This document shows, in pieces, positions 18,976 through 32,080 of a DNA stretch of 64,000 nt. Source of the DNA: Adiantum capillus-veneris (taxonomy: Eukaryota; Streptophyta; Polypodiopsida; Polypodiales; Pteridaceae); contig CM043945.1 of NCBI GenBank assembly GCA_014529385.2, positions 91,401,112-91,465,111 on the forward strand, read 5' to 3'. How positions within the stretch are numbered: position 1 is the stretch's first letter; each line of letters opens with the position of its first letter. Both the position numbers and the translations under genes were made by a program. The notes beneath the pieces were generated by a model. The model did no database searches and was not told the DNA's origin. It saw only the letters and a program-made list of their open reading frames with translations.

Positions 18976-18987
18976 TGGTATTAGAGC
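18976..18987 (+). other. Gyp-C primer-binding site (initiator tRNA-Met)
   Basis: TGGTATTAGAGC one base after the LTR, identical to the Gyp-A site. Confidence 0.9.
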
Positions 18988-19363
18988 ATTTGGTTTCTGT
19001 TTTCTTGCTTAAGAAGAGAGGTCCTTAAGTAGCCTATAAATGGTTGATGTTGTTAATTATATTAGGGTAAGTGGAAGTGGGATCTATTATTGGTTTTGTT
19101 GAGCCCACTATGTGGAGGATGGTGCACACCTCGGGAGATTTGGAATTAGTAAATGAGTCTTTTTAGACTACGGCTTTACCATTATTGAGCCATAAGAAGT
19201 CCGAAAGGAGCTAGCCCTCAGCAACTCTGCTATGTTAGACCTACTCCTCTACTCTCTATAATTAACCACTTTGAGCCGTGGGTGTAGATACTTAAGAGCT
19301 GATTTTCATTAGCCGGTTTTGATTTGCCAAAGCATACATTAGCTACATACATAAATTTTGTCA

Positions 19364-20812
19364 ACATGGCTGACAATAATCAAGAGACTAGAAGGAACAT
19401 TGATAACTTTGATTTTGCACATGAAGGTGCTAATGATGATGCTCCCATGTTTCTCAATTGTATTGTTTCTAAGCTGCAACAAGCTATGGGAAACCTAGCC
19501 CTTCAAGGTGAAGTTTTCTAACAACTTCGTAGTTATGGGATTCTCCAAACTCCCCCAAAAGAGAGAGCACCTGAGAAGTCTCTTCAAGAGATTTCCAAGA
19601 GAGGGCTCTCTACGGTGAGAGTAGAGGAGAACCCATATGAAGCGCTTAAACGTTTACTAGCGGGCTTACCTCCATCCAAGAAGAGAGGTGAAGTCTCTAC
19701 TATAGAGCCTTCACCAAGGGAAGGAGAAATAAGTGAGTCTCCCAATACTTCGGAAGATGTGGCTCCAAGAAGATGGTAGCCTCAACGATCTCCAACTCCC
19801 CCCAAGAGGGAAAGATTGCCACAAAGTCCTCCTTCTCGTTATTACAAAAAGGAAGAGAGGTATCCAAATAAGGAAAAGGAGAGAAAGAGGTCACCCTCTT
19901 CTCCATCTTCATCACCTTCCTCATATTCTAGTGAAGGTAGCGGCTCTTCTCTCAAAGAGCCCAAAAGGAAAGGCCATCCTAAGTCCTATCCGGTATGGAG
20001 AAGGTCCAAGAAGCTAAAGAAGTTCAAGGAGGGAGGAAAGGACACCACTTTCCTTACCTATGATGGAACCTTTGGTGCTACGGACAAGATCTTGGCCTTC
20101 ATCCAATAGTTTGATTTGGCCTTTGGTGAGGAGGAATTCATGGATTCCTCTAAACTGCATCATGTATCTATGCGTTTCCAGAACTCTACTCGTCAATGGT
20201 GGGCTAGCCTACGAGCCCAAAGAAAATCTCCAAGGACATGGAAGGCCGTAAGAGCCTCCATCATGAAACAATTTCTGGCAAGCAACACTAAAGACAATGT
20301 CCTCATGGAATGGAAGAGCTTGAAACTCTTTCCCTACAAGTCTATCCAAAAGTATGTAAATAAGTTTTGGGATTTACTTCTCAAAGCCACTGTCTACAAA
20401 AAGATAGGCTTTGAGGAGCAAAAGCAACAAGTTTGTCTGGGTCTTTCTGAAGAGATGGCCGAGTATATTAACTCACAAAGGCCTAATACCATATCGACGG
20501 TCATACACCATACTATGGTTGCCTCTCAAATAAATTTCCAACAAGGGGTTAAGAGAAACTCTAAGCCCATGGAAGTGACTGATCAAAATGAGCCTAAAGG
20601 GAGGAATAATGCTCAAACTTCCTCCAAAGGCAACTCTAGCAACACCGATAACAAAGCTAAGGAGAACGGAGTCTACAAAGGTAAGAATAGACTCTCTCCA
20701 ACAGAGTAGAGTGTTATCGTAAGGATAACAAATGCTACAAGTGTGGACAGCAAGGGCATGTCTATCGTGCTTGTCCCCAAAGAAATGCACACAACGAGCC
20801 GCCTTGAGTTTC
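19364..20812 (+). pseudogene. Gyp-C Gag
   Basis: Likely start at 19366 (MADNNQETRRNIDNFDFAHEG). The frame is interrupted at about 19521, 19778 and 20107. Order: N-terminal block, Ser/Arg-rich region (KERKRSPSSPSSSPSSYSSE), Gag core (TTFLTYDGTFGATDKILAFIQ, STRQWWASLRAQRKSPRTWKAV, KYVNKFWDLLLKATVYKKIGF) and one CCHC knuckle CYKCGQQGHVYRAC at about 20731-20772, just after a stop at 20709. Compared with Gyp-A the core is well conserved, so the Gag region decayed less than pol in this copy. Confidence 0.87.
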
Positions 20813-20859
20813 TATGCTGAAAACTCCAAAAGAGGATTCTCATAGCAAAAGGCTTTTGT

Positions 20860-21770
20860 TTTTCCTATGCTAGGAGATATGTACATACATGTTTATGAGT
20901 CGGGTAGCATCCTATCCCTTGTAAATATGCATGCTTTTCACAAGTTAATAAAAATCTATATTTTCATATACATGATTTTTGTTAGAAAGTCTGTAAATGA
21001 ATTTAATGTTTCAACCAGTAACAATAAAAAAAATGGGAATAAAGAGGAATTAGAATTGTCTAAATTCCTAAATGGATTCCAAAATGTTTTTATTGATGAT
21101 ACCCCCATGAGCTATCTCCACAACGAGGGGACAATGACCATGCAATGGAATTTTCACCACGAAGCTCACTGCCTAATAAGCCTCCTTATTGAGCTTTATA
21201 AGCTCCATAAGAGGAGTTCCAAAGGCAATGGCATGAATTGATAAGTTTCAAGAGAGATTATGCTTTCTTCTAACCAAAAGAAAAGTGAATTTTTCAAGAG
21301 ATTCAATAATTAGGTCACATTATCTCTAAAGGTGGTATTTGTATGGATCCACAAAAGGTAGAGGTAATAAAAAGATGGCCTAATCCAAGGAGTCTACATG
21401 AGTTGTGAAGCTCTAAAGGTATGAGTGCATACTAGAGATGCTTCATAGGAAAAATTCATGCTTATAGCAGGTCCAATACATGACTTAACAAAAAAGAACG
21501 TTAAGTATACATGGATTGCAAAGAGAGAAAAATACTTTTGAAAAGTTCAAAGAGAAACTTATCTCTCAACTTATGCTTACACTATTGGATCTCTCAAAGC
21601 TATTTGAGGTCCAATGTAATGCTTGGATGCATGCCTTCAAGCTAAAATTTGCTTAGAAGGGAATGCCATAGAATACAAGATTCAAAGACTCAAATCAAAT
21701 GAGTGAATGTTGGACATATACAAAAGGAACTATGAGCTGTTTTACATGCCGTTGACACATGGAAGTACTT
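20860..21770 (+). pseudogene. Gyp-C protease and RT remnants
   Basis: 20867-21120 matches the end of Gyp-A protease and the linker (YIFIYMIFVRKSVNEFNV, ELELSKFLNGFQNVFIDDTP). RT fingers and palm are missing. 21295-21480 picks up at the RT thumb (LGHIISKGGICMDPQKVEVIKRWPNPRSLHEL) and runs into RNase H start (DLSKLFEVQCNAW near 21590). An internal deletion of about 600 bp therefore removed the polymerase active site. Confidence 0.78.
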
Positions 21771-23100
21771 CTTGCGGACTCCATCCATGATACAAACCAA
21801 GCTCTTCGACAATCAAACGAGGTGGGAAAATTTCTTTTTGCAATTTAAATTTTACATTGCTCACATTGCTGGCAAGCATAATCATGTAGCCGATGCACTT
21901 TCCCGATGGCCAAGGGTAGATAGGGTATCGATAACAACTTACAATGAACGATGGTTTATGATAGTTAAATATGCTTCTAACCCAGGCTTTAGGGATATGA
22001 TAATAGCCTTTACAAATGAAAGAAAAAAGAACCACTCATGTTAGAGGATGGTTATCTTCCATACCTCAATAGGCTATATCTTCCTCACTTCCCATGCTCG
22101 TCCCATATGTGGGGCAAAGAGAAATTCAAATTTACTCTACTACTAGGAGTAAAAGCATACTTGTTTTGGCTTACCAAGAAACGAGAACATACAAGGGTAT
22201 GTTTCAAAATGTATGGTATACCAGATGAAGTATGATAGATGGACCATGGCTTGCCAACATCTAATTGTGTCGGATAGAAATCCTACCATGACCACTAATT
22301 TCTAATAGAGTCTCTATCAGAACTAGAGTAAACCTCTTATGTCGGCCTACTATTCCAACGGATGGCCAAAAGGAAAATCACAAAACTAATGATCCTTGAT
22401 CTACTAAAAGCCTGTGATTTGAAGTAGATCAATGCTCAAAATGGGAGAAGTACTTACCCTAACAATAGTATGTCTCTAATAACGTGAACATACTTCTAAG
22501 GTGAAAGTACCTTTTTGAGGCTAAAGACGGAAGATCCAAAAGTCCCTTGTAGCTTAAGGTACATGGGAAGATCTTCATTGCAAATGAGTATAGCTGAGAT
22601 CAGAACAAATCTTTTTAGAAGATTAAACATGCTATATCCATCTATTAGCTAGGCAAAAGAGGCTCCTGCCATTAGGCACAAAAGAGCCTTATCTTTTAAA
22701 GAAAAAAAAAGTTGGGTCTTACTAAACCTGAAGGCTCATCTAAGGCAAATTACACACAAGAATCCTATGGGCCATTAAAGGTATTATGCTAGCTCAACAC
22801 AAAGATACTATGGCCCCTTCTAAATTTTCAAGCCCATCGATAAGATGGCTTATCAATTAAAGTTGCCCAACTACTGGCTTATATATATCATTTTTCATGA
22901 GAATCTATTCGAGCCTTATTAAGGAGAGCCACCAATAGAGGCTATAAATGAAGACCCACCGGATATCGAGGATGAAGCAAACGAGATCCAACCCAAGCTC
23001 ATCCTTTGACAGGAACACAAGGTATTAAGAAATGGTAAGATTACTGACAGTATCTTATTTAAGTTAAGAATTATCCTTTCAAAGATGCTAAATGCATGCA
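21770..23100 (+). pseudogene. Gyp-C RNase H end, integrase, GPY/F and chromodomain remnants
   Basis: 21772-22044 encodes the RNase H end and the linker to integrase, aligned throughout with Gyp-A 824-1582. The integrase core (22040-22760) is shredded. A GPY/F-like stretch is readable near 22770-22920 (RYYGPF, MAYQLKLPNYWLIYIIFHENLFEPY), followed by PPIEAINEDPPDIEDEANE and a degenerate chromodomain at about 23010-23110, whose DNA still matches Gyp-A's. Confidence 0.8.
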
Positions 23101-23529
23101 AAGAACATAGCTTAAGGATAATATGAACCTTGTTCATGATCCTTACAATGACACAAAAGAGTAAGCAAATGTAAAAGAAATGCATTTTAAATGACCCATG
23201 TTTTTGTCTTATAAGAATCTCTTTTTATGTTTTGTGCACAAATGTTAAGAAGTATGCATGCTTAGTATCATGTTTGTGGTGACTACGTCTCCCAAACACC
23301 AAGTAGAACTTGTCACTCTACTTTGGAAGTATGATATGGACTAAAACGAACAGACATGCTTGCGGCAGACAATGTCTCTCAAGCACCAAGTGGATTAGTC
23401 ATCCACTCTGGAATGATGTCGTAGGGTAAAAATGGATCCTCTACCCGCTAAGACCAATGGATTAATGGGTGAGACTTTACCATCTCTACCTCATAGTCGA
23501 AGACGACTGTGATTTCAAGAGAGAGGTAA
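23101..23529 (+). other. Gyp-C 3' non-coding region with polypurine tract
   Basis: No ORF. Two related blocks (CTCCCAAACACCAAGTAGAAC near 23289 and CTCTCAAGCACCAAGTGGAT near 23374) form a degenerate direct repeat. Purine-rich TTCAAGAGAGAGGTAA at 23514-23529 directly precedes the LTR and is the probable polypurine tract. Confidence 0.6.
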
Positions 23530-25668
23530 TGTCATAAAAACTAATATCTAACCAACCCAAATGATTTTCTCATATTAAACTAATCACTTAATGTGGGAGA
23601 ATAAATGGGAACAAGGGTTAAGATATTGAGATGTGCTTATAGATGGGTGAAAGCATGTTAACCTGTCGCGCTTTTTGTGCTAGTTAGCAGTTTCAAGTTA
23701 GCACATCTTCAAAAAGTTGGGCGTCCCGGTAATTTTTTTACAAATAATATCAAAATTTATCGGAGGTTGTACATTTGGATTCCTTGTTTCAAGTGATTTC
23801 TATTGATATATCATATGTCATAGATCTTGGAGATGTAGCTGAAGTTATTGTACTAGTTAGCATATGTCAAAATTGTGCTAGTTAGCATTGTCCGGGACAT
23901 GAAAAAGCATGACAGGTTAACATGCTTTCACCCAGATGTATCTCAACACAAGGCCAATAAAAAAAGGGGCCCAAATGAGAGATGGTCTATCAAAGACCAA
24001 TGGAGCATAAGACCTTAGGGTTAACTTCATTGAAGACCTCCAATAATGTGTGGAAAAGTCCTTTGACCTTAGGTAAGCTAGGGATGAGCTTGAGGCGCGG
24101 GAACCCGACCCAGCTCGAGGTGCTTGTCCTTCTTGTCATGATTGATGACTAAGGTGCTTGAGGTGCTTCATGATTGAGGTGCTTGAGATGCTTAATGATT
24201 GAGATGCTTGAGGTGCTTGACATGCTTGAGATGCTAGGGTTGCACTTGAGGTGATAACCCAGCCCAAGCTTAAAGTGCTTAAGGGCCAAGCTTGTGGTGG
24301 GAACTGGGCCTATGCATAAGGGATTGAGGTGTCAAAAAGTCAAAATTCAATCCCTAAAAGGAGGGGGCGAAACCTACATGAGGGGGGATGAGAGAGAACA
24401 CCACACACTCACACAAGGTATGCATGGTACAAAGAAAGCAAAAGGGACACGTGTCAAGTTCCTCCTCATGTTTCCTTCATGGTGTGCCTGAAGCCTATTG
24501 GTTGGTCACCCAAGGGGTCCAATGATAATTTAGGAGATTTAATTAATTGATTTTGAATTTATCAAGTCCTCTCTCTCAAAGGGGAAAGGGGGACACTTGT
24601 CCTAAGGCTATCCTTGCTGCTTGTAATGCCTCCTACTTGTGATTGGCTAGGCGTGGAGGTGTCCAATGAGCTTCAAGCATGAGCTACAAGGGGGGGTTGA
24701 CCCAAGCAAGCTAGGGGGTTGCTTAGGGGGTATACTCACCCACACACACTCACAAACACTCTCATGGTGTGCTATGCAAGGTGCAAGAGCTCCATCTCCT
24801 TCTCCAAGCTCCTTAAGGAGTTGAGAGCCCACACCAACACTCTTGGCTATGGAGTGCAAATCCAACCAAGAGCTATGCTTCAATGCTTAAGCTTTCCATC
24901 TTCTCCATCTTCATTACTATGCTATTATGTATGCTAAGAAAGAAGAGTGATGATAAGTGAGGAATTATTTCTTTCTCCTATGGAATACTTCTTCTTCCTC
25001 TTCCCTACCCTCATTCCTTGCTAGCTCTCTCCACCTTCGAAGGTGTTTGAGGTCTTGGGACTGAGGCTTGGGATAGTTAATGCTTTCTACAAAGTGCATG
25101 TTATGCTTATTGCAAGAAGGCTAATGGTTTATTGCAAGTAAATTAGTTACTTAATGCAAGTAGATTAATTGTATTGCAAGGTAGATTAATTGTTGCTTTA
25201 GGCACAAGTTGATGCATAAAAGTATACATCTTCATGCACTCAAATGATTAGGGAGCACAAAGACTAATGATTTTCACAAGTTCTTGATTGTTTTCAAGCT
25301 AAGATTGATTGTTGATATTATGCAAAAGCTTGGTGTATGAAGCTTCCATCTCCATACTGCCAAAGAGGTCTCAAGGAACACAAAGACTGTATTGTACCAA
25401 GTCTCTCTTAAAGAGAGAATCTATAATACAAATTCCTTTTGGATGGGGGACCGGCTCCACATAAATCTGGTCCTCAACTGTCGTCATATTCTCTAAACTC
25501 TCTCTCTCTCTCTCTCTCTCTCGCGAAATTATTTCTCATGCGTATTTAATTAAGTGTTATCATTAAGTTGCTACTACCAATTAAGTTCACCCTCTATGCT
25601 CTCAAAGTTGCTCACTCTATTTCTCTTAATTCCTCTATTCTCTAAATTCATAGGCCATTTCCATTACA
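23530..25668 (+). repeat. Gyp-C 3' LTR (with MITE inside)
   Basis: 2139 bp from TGTCATAAAAACTAATATC to CCATTACA; about 1.85 kb without the 289-bp MITE and its duplication. Its outer end is homologous to 15780-15846 (minus) and its inner end to 14256-14560 (minus) and 18704-18974. Short ORFs in it are not protein-like. 24110-24240 holds a GA-rich degenerate repeat of GAGGTGCTTGAG-type units. Confidence 0.82.
23645..23933. mobile_element. MITE with about 32-bp terminal inverted repeats
   Basis: 289 bp bounded by GGGTGAAAGCATGTTAACCT at the left and its reverse complement at the right. The inverted repeat continues to about 32 bp with two mismatches. AGAT flanks both sides (23641-23644 and 23934-23937), which would be a 4-bp target duplication. 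The inside is AT-rich, has no ORF, and has three GTGCTAGTTAGCA-like units. The homologous place in Gyp-A's LTR lacks this sequence. The superfamily is unclear: the ends fit none of the standard CACTA, Tc1/mariner or hAT patterns. Confidence 0.8.
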
Positions 25669-25673
25669 TATGG

Positions 25674-25830
25674 GTAGCTCTAAACAATTGACAATTTGGT
25701 GGGTCTTTCCAATGTACTAGCATTCATGCTTTGACAAACCAAGTGAAGCTTCACTTAGAAATTCAAACAACGTGAAAGGTCACTATGGTTTACATAAGGC
25801 TATTGCAAAGAATTTGATAATAAAAGATTT
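25674..25830. repeat. Direct repeat 1, left copy
   Basis: About 155 bp containing ACAATTGACAATTTGG, GTGAAGCTTCACTT and TATGGTTTACATAA in the same order as 26762-26925. It starts six bases after the Gyp-C LTR. Confidence 0.8.
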
Positions 25831-26761
25831 TTTATCATAGTGAAAACAAAAGAGTGGCACTAATAATTTATTATTATGATAAAGTAGTATGTATTTTGAA
25901 ATAAGTATAAAAATGAACTATTTCAATTACAATATATTTCAGAGCTATAAAAATTAATGTTTGAAAAACCACTCCAAAGCATTGAAAGAGGATGATAAAG
26001 ATTCTATTTGGCCCAATACTCAATGTCCTCTTTAAAGAAAGAGGCACACAAATGTCAACAACCTTTTTGAAATTGTCTCCATTCAAATGTTTATTTTATT
26101 GTACCAACTTGAAAGAGCTTCAAGGTTGTACAAGGAAAAGAAAAGGTAACAAGTGAAAGGGTCATGATGGCTTTCTAAACAATAAGAAAGTGATAAAATC
26201 ATTAAGTTGAGTTTAACTAGAATTATATAAGGCAAAGCATTTTTTGAGACTGTTTCTCTTATTAAGTGATTGAATTTCCTCCTTACAAAGAAGCAAACCA
26301 AAAATATTAAAAGAAATTTTGAAATTTCCAAATTTTTTGAACTAGGTTCTCACATATTTCATGGATTTTTCTTCCCTTTATCATGGTTTTCTCATTAATA
26401 AATATGTGTGTGTCTGTGCATAGAATATAAATAAATAAATGAATAAATAAATAAAAATATATATGGGTGTGTGTACAATTTACTAGAATTATGCAAGGTG
26501 GAGCTTCACTTTAACATTCTAAAAGAAGAGAATGCAAGACACTCAAGCCATGTGAGGATGTGAAATAAAAACCATTCAATATTTTAAAACGAAAATAACA
26601 TTTAAGGTAAGTCTCAATCATCAGTCAAAAAATTGAAAGTATGCCTAACTCTCCTCTTAGGTTTCTTTAGAAAGCCAAAAAGAATTGGCCCAAAGTCGTT
26701 GCGACTTACTAATACGTACTTGGAGCTATACTTGGAAAAAAAATATAGGGCGTGAAGAAAT
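25831..26761. other. AT-rich stretch between direct repeats
   Basis: No gene seen. AT-rich, with (AAAT)n-like sequence at 26425-26455. Fragments related to the flanking repeat (GGTGGAGCTTCACTTTAACATT near 26499) suggest further decayed copies of the same unit. Confidence 0.5.
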
Positions 26762-26925
26762 GAGTAGTACAAAACAATTGACAATTTGGAGGGTCTTTCT
26801 AACGTACTATCATTTATGCTTTGATAAACTAGGTGAAGCTTCACTTGGACATTTTGAATAAGGTGAAAGTTCAGTATGGTTTACATAAAGGATAAAGCTA
26901 TTGCTATGAATTTAATAATAAGAGG
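26762..26925. repeat. Direct repeat 1, right copy
   Basis: Same blocks as 25674-25830 at a distance of about 1.09 kb; roughly 80% alike by eye. Both contain the inverted motif TGAAGCTTCA. Origin unknown; they could be LTR-like ends of a lost element. Confidence 0.75.
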
Positions 26926-27919
26926 TCACTGGGTCTCCACCAGTCAGAGACCCCGACTGCATCAAACTAGTAAGATCTCCAAGAAGGAGCAAAAAGGTAC
27001 TAGGTCACAATAGGTGAACAGAGAACTGAGCACCACCAGATCCGCAAGCTCCATTCGGAGTTCAACCACCACCATGCAGCCCCATGCAAGACAAGGGCCA
27101 AGCCCCATACCATACACCAAATGGAAACCGTCACAAAATAGATATTTCATACCACAGAACTAGTCAAACCACCATGCAACAAGGAAACGAACAAGACCAG
27201 GTGAGCAAGATTCTCCCCTAATTGAGGGAGGGGTTTCTGCCAAACCCCAAATCCAAAAATGAAATGGCCAAGAAGAATACATGTTCCAGGAAGCATAGAC
27301 TGACCAGGCTCCTCACACCTAAGGAGAGCCCCCACCCATCTGCAGCACAGATCCTCCCCCTGCATGCACCCAGGCCTCCATACCAAGCGTCCCTTAGAAC
27401 CTCCCAATACTCTCTTCCCCCGTTTAATAGCTACCTGCAAGCCCTCCCAAGCACATGCAACCTGCGAGAGTTGATGGTCTTAGCGTGAATCCAAGGGCTC
27501 CTCAAAGCACTACAAAGACGGTGTTCACAACTCACTAGTATTTTAAACGAGCAGCCACAACTAGGAGGTGATTAAATGAACGTTTTCATATTTTCTCAAG
27601 GTATTGAAACATGTAAGTATGTCGGTCCAATTCTAGATGCATTTATTTTGATAGAATCCATTGAGATGCTTAATGGGAACTAGTGTGTGACCCGCGCGTT
27701 GCTACGGCCAAAAAAAGTATGGCCATTGGGTCACACACACACACATTTGTAGATATGGATAAGTATGCGTATGCACACGAGTGGAGAGAGCGGATCACTC
27801 CAAGAAGATGGAAAATCTCTCCCCTCTCTCTATCACACACACGCGCACACATTAGATCTTGAGATCAAGATTTGTAAAGTAGATATTTGATATCTATTCT
27901 CATCAATAAAAATTCTCAA
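26926..27919. other. GC-richer unassigned stretch
   Basis: 26930-27530 is clearly richer in G and C than its surroundings, as if from a different source. The minus strand is open at 27147-27440 (97 aa) and the plus strand at 27222-27488, but neither shows a motif I recognise. 27680-27710 has CTAGTGTGTGACCCGCGCGT, an unusual CG-rich motif. Small (CA)n tracts lie at 27731-27745 and 27835-27850. Confidence 0.4.
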
Positions 27920-28929
<1,010 letters not shown>

Positions 28930-29640
28930 TCAAAGTTCATAGATACAAACAAAACTTTGTTTTTCATCTTGTGCACACAAAGCAGCACGACAACGCTTAG
29001 GCTGTTTCCATATATGTCCATCCTCTAGAAAATAGCCGTAGGCCTTTTTCTTAATCCTCTTATAATCTTGGTCACTCCATACTTCTTGTCTAGTGAGAGT
29101 GCTAAGGTAGCGGCCAATCATAAGCCACTCTCCCTCATGGATTTCCTCAAAAAAAACTTCAAAAGCGTGAGCAATATTACCACAATTTGCATGTAGATAA
29201 GCAGATGTATAGAACTCCAAGCCAACATCATCACTTATGGTAAGCATCTCTTCTTCATATTCAAACCTAGCCCTTGATAACATATCTACAACATGATTAT
29301 CTTCTCTACCTGCAATATGACAAAATTCAGGGTTAAGAGACTTAATATAGGCTATCCACCGTAGCATGGCAATGTCCGGAGTAGAGAAGTTTGCAATCAT
29401 CCCTATCAATGGCAAGCAATCTGTTTCTACCATGACTAAAGCTCCAATAAAATATTATTTATTAGACCTGAGAGCAGTAGCAATGCCCCAAAGTTCCCTC
29501 TTAACCTGTGGATAACCTCATTGACAAGCATTGAGCACCTTGGCTCCAAATTGAACTGCATACCTGTGTCCTTCTGCATCATCTTGACCTATAGCCCATC
29601 CAATACCTATCGGGCTAGTGTCAGCTATTAAAATAATTGC
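28930..29640 (-). pseudogene. Element E: RNase H and integrase zinc-domain start
   Basis: Minus-strand residues LIADTSPIGIGWAIGQDD near 29630 carry the first RNase H Asp. VKRELWGIATALRS follows, then MVETDCLPLIGMIAN and CHIAGREDNHVVDMLSRARFEYEEEM, the end of RNase H. GYFLEDGHIWKQPKR begins the region before an integrase zinc domain, but the coding stops at 28930 and no integrase core follows. A stop near 29510 and another near 29440 interrupt it. Confidence 0.83.
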
Positions 29641-30780
29641 TTTTCACATTTGTATTCAATTTTCCTCAAGGTCGGAGCATCGCAAAGCATCTTATTTTAT
29701 TTCTTGACAACTTGTGTGTGAACATTTTCCCAAACAAACCTTTTACCTTTCCTTTGCAACTGATAAAGCACCTCTACAACATGAGAAAATTGTGGCAATC
29801 AGATAAGGTAGAACACACACACGCACCTAGAAATCAACGCACTTCAATAAAACTGAAGAATATGTTTCCTTCATTTTTTGGATAGATTCAACTTTAGTTG
29901 GACTTGGCCTTCTACCCTCAAAACTGCACATATGCCCCACAATTAAGACCTCTTTAGCACCAAAACTTGATTTTTGACCTAAAAGTGTTAACTTCTTCAA
30001 GCCTGGATAAAATAACATCATAGTTAGCAATATGTTGAGCAACAAACTGCCGACACCCCCTCTAACCTTTCACCACGTCTTTGGATCCTTCTTCACATCC
30101 TTTAATTGGTAGATCATCAATGATAGGCATAGTAATATAAGGGATAAGGTCCCTTCATACGTTATTCATTCCGTTCATCATATGAGCTACATAATTAGTA
30201 GCACCCTGTGGCCGAGTGCACATTCTTACCAAACCAAGAGGGGTACGCATTGTAGTAAGATCCTTTCTCTCCAAAGCTAAATTGGAATTGATCGTATCTA
30301 TAATAAAGATCACCCATGGAGTAAATAGATCTACCTGTAAAGGCCTCAACAAATTCATCCACAATTGGGCCAGTACCCACATTATAGATTGTTACCATAT
30401 TAATCCGCTGCATATCTTGAATGAACCTTAACATACCATTTTTCTTTAGAACAGTGAACCATCAATTAGAATATGGCACACATGCTGGCTCTAAAATTTC
30501 CATTTGCATCTTCTCATTAAGCAAATCAATAAGCTTTCACAGGTGAGCTTTAGGAACTGGAATAGGACGTAAGCTCCATGGCATGTGAGGAACAATGAAT
30601 ATAAATGTAGGCAAAACAACACTTGGATCCACACACCCAATCTCATTTGGATCAAAAGAAAAAGATTTACCGTGTTTTTTGAGCATACCTTGAAAGCACT
30701 TGATCTCCTCTTTGTTGAGGAATCCATCTTCTTCAATCTTCAGTTTGCTGCAAGGTCTCCTTAGTGAATTTATAGCCAAT
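29641..30780 (-). pseudogene. Element E: reverse transcriptase
   Basis: RT motifs are readable in two frames. PSVVLPTFIFIVPHMPWSLRPIPVPKAHL (30537-30650) is before the fingers. LRFIQDMQRINMVTIYNVGTGP and SIYSMGDLYYRYDQFQF (30200-30434) form the fingers. TTMRTPLGLVRMC, the PQGATN equivalent of MPFGLTN, follows near 30200. The catalytic segment MPIIDDLPIKGC (about 30100-30125) keeps both Asp residues. Thumb residues SFGAKEVLIVGHMCSFEGRRPSPTKV lie at 29890-29980. This is a gypsy RT of a different branch from Gyp-A and Gyp-F, with PQGATN in place of PFGLTNAP. Confidence 0.82.
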
Positions 30781-31203
30781 GTTCTTTGGATTCTTGAGCA
30801 TAGGCTATCAAGAAGCTTCTTTGATCACCCCATCACTTCCTTCTGGTAAAGGTGTAGCCACAGGTCTCACTTTCTTTGTAGAAGTCTTGTATTTTGTCTC
30901 TACCTATGCTTCAACTCCTTTACCTGAATCATCCTCAATATGCATAAGTGCTTCATACATGCCCAACTATTCATACATGTCCATTGAGTGGACCTTAACA
31001 ACTTCAATTTTGCTTTGTAACCTGTATTGCCTGATCTCCTCAAGCTCTGACATAGTATCTACATAAGATACCTCTTCAAAGATCCTTGAAATCACATCAT
31101 CTGATTCAAGCACATCACATCCCTACAATTCCCTTTGGATACTTGAAACATATTGCTTCCCCCACTTTGGAAAATCATTAAATTTCCTATAAGATACTAA
31201 ACC
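30781..31203 (-). pseudogene. Element E: linker between protease and RT
   Basis: Degenerate coding-like sequence between the protease end and RT start. No conserved domain is expected here and none is visible. Included because flanking frames show it was part of the polyprotein. Confidence 0.5.
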
Positions 31204-32080
31204 TTAAAATGTTAACTTCAAAAATCCTAAAGAGAAATTTTCTCTTTGCGAGAACTTCTCCTCACTTGTACCACTATAGTCCCACTTTATAGTGGCACCG
31301 AAGAAAATCCTGTGAAAACCCGTGTTCTTTAAACTCCTTGCGTATCGTCGGCAATGGATGATCATGTAAATTGTCTTTGTTCTTGGCATGGTGAACATAT
31401 ACAATCAAGAATTGAACCGCTTTCTTACCATTTTGGCTTCGAACCCTGGCATAGGCCGAGCCATCATCTAGCACCTTGGTTTCCATGTGCATAGCCATAA
31501 CGTAGTGTTGTCCAAAAATCAGTGGTGGTAGGAGGAATGTTCCTGTATAAAGAAATTTTGCTCATCACAGACATCCCCTACATTTACCTTAACATTTGCA
31601 CAAGCACCATAGAGGTCGCCTAGAAGCATGCTGGCAGATTGAATCCGCCAACCTTGGTTTACATCAATAGGTCATTTTCCCTTTTTGTGCAAACTTTTTT
31701 CTATCAAGTTTATCTCCAACCCATGATCTATTAGTGCTAAGATCTGTTCTTCAATGTTGCCAAGCTTCACAACAATTCCAGTTGTTGCCCTTGCCCAATG
31801 AGTCCTTGAAAAGTGACTCTTGGGTATAATTTCATTGTCTTCCTCATCATTAAAATGAAAATGTCTTACCTCAGGTACAATCGGCTTTGAAACCACCATA
31901 GGCCTCAACTCTTCTTCTTCAAGATCCTCAAAATCTTCTTCATAATCATCCAGAATTTCTTCAATGTGCCAAATCATCTGGCTCTTAATTGTTTCTGGCT
32001 ACTGCTCACTTGGTACCTACCGCTTCCTCTTAATAATTTTAATGATCTCCTCATGGAACTTGCGTTTGGTCACAACGGTA
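31204..32080 (-). pseudogene. Element E: retropepsin-like domain
   Basis: Minus-strand residues EEQILALIDHGLEINLIEKSLHKKGK (31672-31760) hold the protease active site in the form Asp-His-Gly, followed downstream by QPYVMAMHMETKVLDDGSAYARVRS around 31440-31500, equivalent to the second conserved half. Acidic stretch DDYEEDFEDLEEEE precedes it. At the right the sequence joins abruptly to Gag of another family near 32080. Confidence 0.72.

Larger units (their letters stand above)
18704..25668 (+). mobile_element. Gyp-C: decayed second copy of the Gyp-A family
   Basis: Plus-strand element with truncated 5' LTR, iMet primer site, Gag, fragments of protease/RT, RNase H, integrase, GPY/F and chromodomain, and a full 3' LTR. 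Protein blocks match Gyp-A nearly residue for residue in Gag and around the RNase H/integrase boundary (FYIAHIAGKHNHVADALSR against FYIAHIAGKHNQVPDALSR). Stops and frameshifts occur every 50-100 codons and most of RT is deleted, so it is much older than Gyp-A's lesions suggest for that copy. No target duplication can be assigned because the left end is lost. Confidence 0.88.
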
